Source: Paludibacteraceae bacterium
Lineage (GTDB): Bacteria; Bacteroidota; Bacteroidia; Bacteroidales; Paludibacteraceae
Direction of reading: 5' to 3'
DNA: 64,000 bases
NCBI GenBank assembly: GCA_017527905.1
Contig: JAFXPK010000003.1
Span: 1-64,000, forward strand
The notes beneath the pieces are model-generated. The model saw nothing but the letters and a program-made list of their open reading frames with translations. It made no database searches and was not told where the DNA came from. Below are positions 59,367-64,000 of this stretch, piece after piece (the stretch's first letter is position 1; every line of letters begins with the position of its first letter). Made by a program: the position numbers and the translations under genes.

Positions 59367-59786
59367 ATGGGACAGACTTATTTCTCATCCGATTCGTCGG
59401 ACGTTAACATAATCGCGGAATTGCATCTTGATGGTAAAGTATATGAATTGGAGCGTTTCAGCACGGAGCTGAGGCAAACCATTTCGGACAAGAACATGGA
59501 ACCGAAGGGTGAAGTGGGCGGCGGTACGTTGACCCTCACGATGGTTCAGGTGCCTGATAACGGCTTATTGGCCTGGGCGGCAAGCAAGTATATCCGTAAG
59601 AGCGGGGAGATCGTCTTTAAGAACGAGACGACGACACCTCCTTTGCGTATCCAATTCCAAGATGCCGCATGCGTCAACTTCCTGCAAAACTGTGGCGTGG
59701 GTGTGGGCAGCTACATCTCGCTCACAATCTCTCCGAAGACTGTGAATTTCAACGATATTTCGCTTGAACATAGCTGGGAGGAGTAG
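59367..59786 (+). CDS. hcp: T6SS tube protein Hcp (TssD), copy 2, effector-linked
   Basis: 139 residues with the same fold pattern as copy 1 (VNIIAELHLDGKVYELERFS, then GEVGGGTLTLTMVQVPDNGL and ISLTISPKTVNFNDISLEHS), but clearly diverged. It ends 3 nt before the start of a 515-residue unknown protein, so the two are translationally coupled. In type VI systems an Hcp paralogue next to a toxin gene often serves as its carrier and chaperone inside the tube lumen. I infer that role here. Confidence 0.85.
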   Translation: MGQTYFSSDSSDVNIIAELHLDGKVYELERFSTELRQTISDKNMEPKGEVGGGTLTLTMVQVPDNGLLAWAASKYIRKSGEIVFKNETTTPPLRIQFQDAACVNFLQNCGVGVGSYISLTISPKTVNFNDISLEHSWEE

Positions 59787-59789
59787 CAT

Positions 59790-61337
59790 ATGGGTGGAAA
59801 GGGAAATAACCGTAGTGCAAAATCAGGGACGAGTGTTGGCATTGTAACCCCTGATATGCTTCCACCTCTTGATGCCCCCGGTGGGAAGGTGAAACAACAT
59901 TGTTACGTATTGGGGTTAGGTAGGTACGATTCTAATGGACAGAAAGCTACCTTTGATATTAATCAAAAAGCAGTAAAAAAGTCTTTCGAAGATGTGCAAG
60001 GTAACATTGAGAGCGAATTAAAGCATGCTCTTGGTTCTTTTTATAATTCGGATAAAAACTACTATTACAGGAATGGCACAAGATACACGCTAAAGGACAC
60101 TAACTTTAAATTGGAGTTTAAAATAAAGGCGGATGTATTGGCTTTAAATAAAACTGAGTTCACCTATGTATATAAGTTTGATTTAAATTTTTCTGATAAC
60201 GTTATTCAAATTCGGTTCAATGATAAAATTGAGAACTTATCTTCTTCATTGAAAAGGTTTAGGAAAGATTTGGTGGATACATTCAATAAATACATCAAGT
60301 CTAGCAAAGAAGTTTCCAATAAGAGGACTGAAAATGAATTGGATTTAAGTTCAGTCGAAAGTATTATTACGCAATGTAACTTTGCCGAGTTACAGAAATT
60401 TGCTCCTGTTGTTTCTGCTTTGAACGGAAAGTTTCAGTTGTCTCAGGTGGATGAAAGACTGGTGAGAGTGAATAATCTCGGCAATCGTTGTATCAATGTG
60501 GGGGAAGAGAATCCCAAAAAAACAAAAAACCAAAGTGGAAAGTTTAACGAAGCTGTCTTTAATATGTATTGTGACGGTATGAGTGATTACGACATCGCTT
60601 TGGATTTTGGAGTAATGAATCTTCTCACGTTATCAAACCATGCTAAGGGAAGGAACGCCCGTGCGCTAGCAGATGTTGGTGGTTCTATTATTAGAGATTT
60701 GTGGTATTCATTTGTGCCGGGTGCGTGTTGGTGGAATGATCTTAAAACCATTGGACCTGGTGGTTGCGTAAAAACGCAAGGTTTGACAGAGGCTGTGAGT
60801 ACATTGCTGAGTGCAAAATCTCCCAAATTAGCTAAACATATAGACAAGTGGTCTTCTAGAATATCTGCGGCGATTGATCTGTATTTAACAGGGAAAAGCG
60901 GTGTGCTAGCGGGTATGGCAGCGTATGCCATGGGTGGTGATGGGGTAATAGCCCAAGTCGGGGCAGTAACCGGGGCAGTAATCGGGGCAATAGTCGCTCC
61001 AAACAATGTCGGGAAGTTTAATTGGGCCGTACAATTTTTAGCTACCGTAAACCAATCAGCAAGTATATTTAGTAATAGATTAAGTATGCCTCAGGCGATG
61101 CTAAATGTGATAGATAATTGTTATAAGCGGGATTGGATAGCTCGTCAAACGATTGATGTCCCAAGCCATGACCAGCTGATGGATTTTTGCGAAGATTGGC
61201 GAACAGACAAAAATCAGAAAATTAATGTCGGCGTTTCAGAAACAAATTATTCCGTGATAACGTCGCCCTTTAATAGTCGTTACGGCGAATATGAGGGACC
61301 CCATCATAATGGGAAGAAGGAAAAAAAAGGCAGATAG
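59790..61337 (+). CDS. Candidate T6SS effector, no recognised family
   Basis: 515 residues; I recognise no domain. The first 35 residues are Gly/Ser/Pro-rich and flexible (no signal peptide). Residues about 60-240 are mixed with charged helices (KRFRKDLVDTFNKYIKSSKE). Residues 369-406 form a Gly/Ala-rich hydrophobic segment (GVLAGMAAYAMGGDGVIAQV and GAVTGAVIGAIVAP) flanked by amphipathic helices, as in some pore-forming toxins. The C-terminus is basic (NGKKEKKGR). It starts 3 nt after hcp copy 2 and is followed by tandem polytopic membrane proteins. Base composition is distinctly more AT-rich than the tss genes, a sign of acquisition. Effector role and membrane target are inferred from context. 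Confidence 0.65.
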   Translation: MGGKGNNRSAKSGTSVGIVTPDMLPPLDAPGGKVKQHCYVLGLGRYDSNGQKATFDINQKAVKKSFEDVQGNIESELKHALGSFYNSDKNYYYRNGTRYTLKDTNFKLEFKIKADVLALNKTEFTYVYKFDLNFSDNVIQIRFNDKIENLSSSLKRFRKDLVDTFNKYIKSSKEVSNKRTENELDLSSVESIITQCNFAELQKFAPVVSALNGKFQLSQVDERLVRVNNLGNRCINVGEENPKKTKNQSGKFNEAVFNMYCDGMSDYDIALDFGVMNLLTLSNHAKGRNARALADVGGSIIRDLWYSFVPGACWWNDLKTIGPGGCVKTQGLTEAVSTLLSAKSPKLAKHIDKWSSRISAAIDLYLTGKSGVLAGMAAYAMGGDGVIAQVGAVTGAVIGAIVAPNNVGKFNWAVQFLATVNQSASIFSNRLSMPQAMLNVIDNCYKRDWIARQTIDVPSHDQLMDFCEDWRTDKNQKINVGVSETNYSVITSPFNSRYGEYEGPHHNGKKEKKGR

Positions 61338-61375
61338 GACTCGGATGAATTTTCACAATTATAAAAAATGTCTAT

Positions 61376-62038
61376 ATGAGCAGAAAGTATAAAAAAACAT
61401 ATCAAACCACACAAAATCTAGGTGAATCTTCTCCTTCTGTGCAAAATAAGACAAGTGATGAAGATTTGGAAAGTCCGGTCGGGTTCGTGAAGTTCCTACT
61501 GTGTGGTCCTAAGAAAGAAAATCCGAAGCCACTCACATTCGGTGTTTGTTTGCGTCGATTCTTCACCGTGTTGGATAATCTGATAGCGGCAGCGTTGCTC
61601 TATTATGTTCTCACTTGGATCAAATTCTATTCGAATGGTGCGGACACTTCGTTTAATGTGATCATAGATGACATGTCAACATTGTGTTATAAGAATGCGA
61701 TAGGTCTTTTCTTCATAATAGTTGCCACATGGAGATTTCTTTACTATAGCGACTCTTTGCCGTGTCTGAAAAATTTCACATATCCAATGCCGTATCTTTA
61801 TAGCATTGGGCTTATTGTAGTTCTTTCGTTAGGTAATTTTGCTGTTTGGCTAAGATTGCTTGCGGCTCATGGATTTGACATCGATTCCATTTCGCAGCCA
61901 GTCGGGGATGAAACTTGGTACAAAGATAATGTTTCTGACTATTTGCCTTTTTGGGCACAAGAGATTAGGATTGTTATACTGGGAGTTGTTTTTATGATAA
62001 GGCGTTTTTTATTAAACGACACTGACATGGATTTTTGA
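61376..62038 (+). CDS. Polytopic membrane protein, candidate immunity protein 1
   Basis: 220 residues with a hydrophilic N-terminus of about 55 residues and four predicted membrane segments (about 62-83 FFTVLDNLIAAALLYYVLTW, 108-124, 140-162, 195-212) and no signal peptide. It is the first of four tandem paralogues and nearly identical to the next in its central part. It follows the candidate effector by 38 nt. Immunity proteins against pore-forming type VI or colicin-like toxins are usually small integral inner-membrane proteins, so immunity is the most likely function. Confidence 0.65.
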   Translation: MSRKYKKTYQTTQNLGESSPSVQNKTSDEDLESPVGFVKFLLCGPKKENPKPLTFGVCLRRFFTVLDNLIAAALLYYVLTWIKFYSNGADTSFNVIIDDMSTLCYKNAIGLFFIIVATWRFLYYSDSLPCLKNFTYPMPYLYSIGLIVVLSLGNFAVWLRLLAAHGFDIDSISQPVGDETWYKDNVSDYLPFWAQEIRIVILGVVFMIRRFLLNDTDMDF

Positions 62039-62123
62039 GAAATGTACAACAACATGACATAATAGTTTGAGAATAAGATATTTGTTCTATACAATTTGTC
62101 TAAATAATTAACGATTACCACTT

Positions 62124-62882
62124 ATGAAGAGGCGTAAGAATAATTACCAACCCCCAAAGAATTTGCCTCCTCGAATTTCAGAAGAGTCAACTTCTTCTGT
62201 GCAAAGTAAGAAAGAAGAATCGGATGGTCCTATAGAGGTCATAAAATTCTTGCTATGTGGTCCTAAAAAAGATAACCCGAAGCCGCTCTCATTCGGTGTT
62301 TGTTTGCGTCGATTCTTCATTGTGTTGGATAATCTAATAGCGGCGTCGTTGCTCTTTTATGTCCTCACTTGGATCAAATTCTATTCGAATGGTGCGGACA
62401 CTTCGTTCGATGTGGTCATAGATGATATGTCAACATTGTGCGTAAAGAATGCGATAGGTCTTCTCTTAATAATAGCTGCCACATGGAGATGGCTTTACTA
62501 TAGCGACTCTTTGCCGTGTTTGAAAAACTTCACATATCCAGAGCCGTATGTCATTTGTTTTATACTTATTGCGGTTTTTTCCCTTTTTAATTTAGGGGTT
62601 TGGCTAAGATTGCTTATGTCTCATGGATTTGACATCGATTCCCTTTCACAGCCAGTCGGGGATGCCTCTTGGTATGCTGATAATGTATTTGACTATTTGC
62701 CTATGTGGGCGCAAGAGATTAGGATTGTTATACTGGGAATTGTTTTTATGATAAGGCGTCTGTTATTAAACGATATTGACATGGAGTATGGAAATTTGTT
62801 TGAATGGAAATCTTCCAAGCCGCAACAGACCACCGATGCCCAAGAGAATATCGAATCTCAAAGTGGGGAAGAGGCCCAGTAG
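62124..62882 (+). CDS. Polytopic membrane protein, candidate immunity protein 2
   Basis: 252 residues, a close paralogue of the preceding gene: shared segments include KFLLCGPKK, VLTWIKFYSNGADTSF and YYSDSLPCLKNFTYP, plus the four membrane segments. It differs in an N-terminal Pro-rich stretch (NNYQPPKNLPPR) and has a C-terminal hydrophilic extension of about 30 residues (WKSSKPQQTTDAQENIESQS) that copy 1 lacks. The divergence is concentrated in the third membrane segment (EPYVICFILIAVFSLFNLGV against MPYLYSIGLIVVLSLGNFAV). Confidence 0.65.
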   Translation: MKRRKNNYQPPKNLPPRISEESTSSVQSKKEESDGPIEVIKFLLCGPKKDNPKPLSFGVCLRRFFIVLDNLIAASLLFYVLTWIKFYSNGADTSFDVVIDDMSTLCVKNAIGLLLIIAATWRWLYYSDSLPCLKNFTYPEPYVICFILIAVFSLFNLGVWLRLLMSHGFDIDSLSQPVGDASWYADNVFDYLPMWAQEIRIVILGIVFMIRRLLLNDIDMEYGNLFEWKSSKPQQTTDAQENIESQSGEEAQ

Positions 62883-62896
62883 GTGCAGCCCCCGCA

Positions 62897-63004
62897 ATGG
62901 GACCATATGACTATGTTGACCATGAATATAGAAGCTGGAATGGTTTAAGACCTCAGAAGAAATGGATGAAACAAATTCAAAATCGTTTACGTAATCACAA
63001 ATAA
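62897..63004 (+). pseudogene. 35-codon protein-like remnant between paralogues 2 and 3
   Basis: An in-frame stretch that starts ATGGGACCATATGAC and ends NRLRNHK* reads like a real protein tail (GPYDYVDHEYRSWNGLRPQK). It is in another frame than the end of paralogue 2. It may be the residue of a former C-terminus or gene in the array, or a short peptide. Weak evidence. Confidence 0.3.
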
Positions 63005-63013
63005 ATATGTTAT

Positions 63014-63664
63014 ATGCCAAAGTACAGTTGCAATGATTCGGAAGCATCAGGATGGCGTGATGTCTTTGACCTTTCGACGGACAAAAAGATCAGCTACATG
63101 ATAGAGGACCTCTCCGCATGGGTGGTCATAAAACGTTTCTTGATCGTGGTGGACAATGTGGTCGCAGCCCTTCTTTTCGGTTTCTTTTGGGAATGGTTGA
63201 AAAATTACCTGGGGTATGATTCGGCAGGGTGTGATTTTTCATGTGCGATCAACAAGTCTATCGATGAGATCGCATCCAATCCCGAGGGAGAGATACTATA
63301 CTTTCTAATGTATTGTGTACTATTCTGGCGACCGATAAGGCTGACTAGGATTATGCCATTGAGATATTACTTCGCACACAAACTGGGTCGGTTGATGTTG
63401 GCTGTGGTTGCAATGAGTGCTGTGTTTATCGGGATCTTATATTGGAGTTATCCTAGTAAAATATTTTATCCTCGCTCTAATATTGTCGAGGATTATCCAT
63501 ATGTGGTTACAGTTATATTAGTGAGTGTCGTGATTTTATTGCTTTTCTATCGCCGTCTGTATCTGACGTATTATATCACAACAAAATGGTGTCCATTGCG
63601 AACATTGGGGTTGGAGGAAAAGATAGAGGATACATGGACAGAGAGGCATGGAAATGAATTATAG
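63014..63664 (+). CDS. Polytopic membrane protein, candidate immunity protein 3
   Basis: 216 residues, a diverged member of the same family. The core LSAWVVIKRFLIVVDNVVAA matches the first membrane segment of the others (R/K-RF-V-LDN-IAA), and three further hydrophobic segments follow (about 96-112, 131-150, 165-185). The middle is different (DSAGCDFSCAINKSIDEIAS). It resembles the fourth, truncated paralogue more than the first two, so the array has two subgroups. Confidence 0.62.
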   Translation: MPKYSCNDSEASGWRDVFDLSTDKKISYMIEDLSAWVVIKRFLIVVDNVVAALLFGFFWEWLKNYLGYDSAGCDFSCAINKSIDEIASNPEGEILYFLMYCVLFWRPIRLTRIMPLRYYFAHKLGRLMLAVVAMSAVFIGILYWSYPSKIFYPRSNIVEDYPYVVTVILVSVVILLLFYRRLYLTYYITTKWCPLRTLGLEEKIEDTWTERHGNEL

Positions 63665-63691
63665 AGTGATGTCAGCAAAACTTACTACAAC

Positions 63692-64000
63692 ATGACGAGA
63701 AAGAAGGAAAAAATTAACGACAAAGGTTCCATTGCCACAATGGGCGAAGGCCATCCGTCTCAAGACAACCAAAGAAATGGCTTCAGGTGGAAACTGAAAG
63801 GGTTCCTTGAATTTTGTGACAGCGCCACAGAACCAAGGTTGGAAAGCATGATGGAAAAGCTCTCCGCTTGGGTGGCATTTAAACGCTTCCTGAACCTGCT
63901 GGACAACATAATCGCGGCAGGGTTATTCAGTCTTTTCGTGGCGTGGACGGCCAACTATTTAGGATATCATGCGGAGCCCGACCTTGGTGCCGCCATTAGC
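63692..64000 (+). CDS. Polytopic membrane protein, candidate immunity protein 4 (3' partial)
   Basis: 103 codons are visible before the window ends, with no stop. The hydrophilic N-terminus (about 55 residues) is followed by MMEKLSAWVAFKRFLNLLDN and IIAAGLFSLFVAWTANYLGY, clearly homologous to the first membrane segment of paralogue 3 (LSAWVVIKRF, KNYLGY). The gene begins 27 nt after paralogue 3. The rest lies beyond the window, and the array may continue. Confidence 0.62.
   Translation, partial: MTRKKEKINDKGSIATMGEGHPSQDNQRNGFRWKLKGFLEFCDSATEPRLESMMEKLSAWVAFKRFLNLLDNIIAAGLFSLFVAWTANYLGYHAEPDLGAAIS

Noticed and set aside
59790..61337. Reading the 515-residue protein as VgrG or a PAAR protein
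   Set aside because: No gp27/gp5-like domains, no beta-helix and no PAAR motif are visible.

Overview
The window comes from a chromosome of the phylum Bacteroidota, most likely order Bacteroidales. The evidence is a type A sorting tail of the type IX secretion system, SusC-like plug sequence, BspA-type leucine-rich repeats, a TamL/TamB pair, promoters of the TTTG-N20-TAnnTTTG type, and a type VI secretion system of the Bacteroidota-only subtype (T6SSiii, with TssN/O/P/R and no TssJ/L/M). GC content is moderate and genes are closely packed. I cannot name the genus. No rRNA, tRNA, insertion sequence or CRISPR array was seen.

1-7.7 kb: a secreted GH30 glycosidase with a CBM6 module (5' end cut by the window), cobalamin-independent methionine synthase metE with a divergent LysR regulator, a lipoprotein and a CapA-like lipoprotein. 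7.9-19.5 kb: cell-envelope genes, namely two paralogous MuiA/DUF4139 proteins (one carrying an inserted SusC-type plug segment), a TonB C-terminal-domain protein, a very short type IX substrate, a two-domain surface protein, a leucine-rich-repeat protein anchored by its C-terminus, and an HXXEE membrane protein. 19.5-34.7 kb, all on the minus strand: an alpha-2-macroglobulin-like protein without its thioester, a 116-bp tandem repeat, TamL and TamB, a lipoprotein, a beta-barrel protein and a lipid kinase. 34.8-40.3 kb: a second CBM6 glycosidase and an NAD salvage group (pncB, a Nudix hydrolase, and an NAD synthase-nicotinamidase fusion). 40.6-45.2 kb: a TPR protein and a hisG-hisD-hisC operon preceded by a legible histidine attenuator, whose leader peptide has six His codons in a run of seven.

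45.4-64 kb: divergent from the his operon, a strong promoter starts a T6SSiii operon: tssE, tssF, tssN, tssK, tssG, tssO, a second small TssO-like gene, two tandem PKD genes (TssP-like), tssR and clpV. Then come two hcp (tssD) paralogues. The second hcp is followed after 3 nt by a 515-residue protein of unknown family with a glycine-rich hydrophobic segment. After it stand at least four tandem paralogues of a small polytopic membrane protein, the last cut by the window end. I read this as a cargo effector that probably acts on membranes, loaded by a dedicated Hcp, with an amplified array of membrane immunity proteins. This is the most novel item in the window. tssB, tssC and vgrG are not present and must lie elsewhere.
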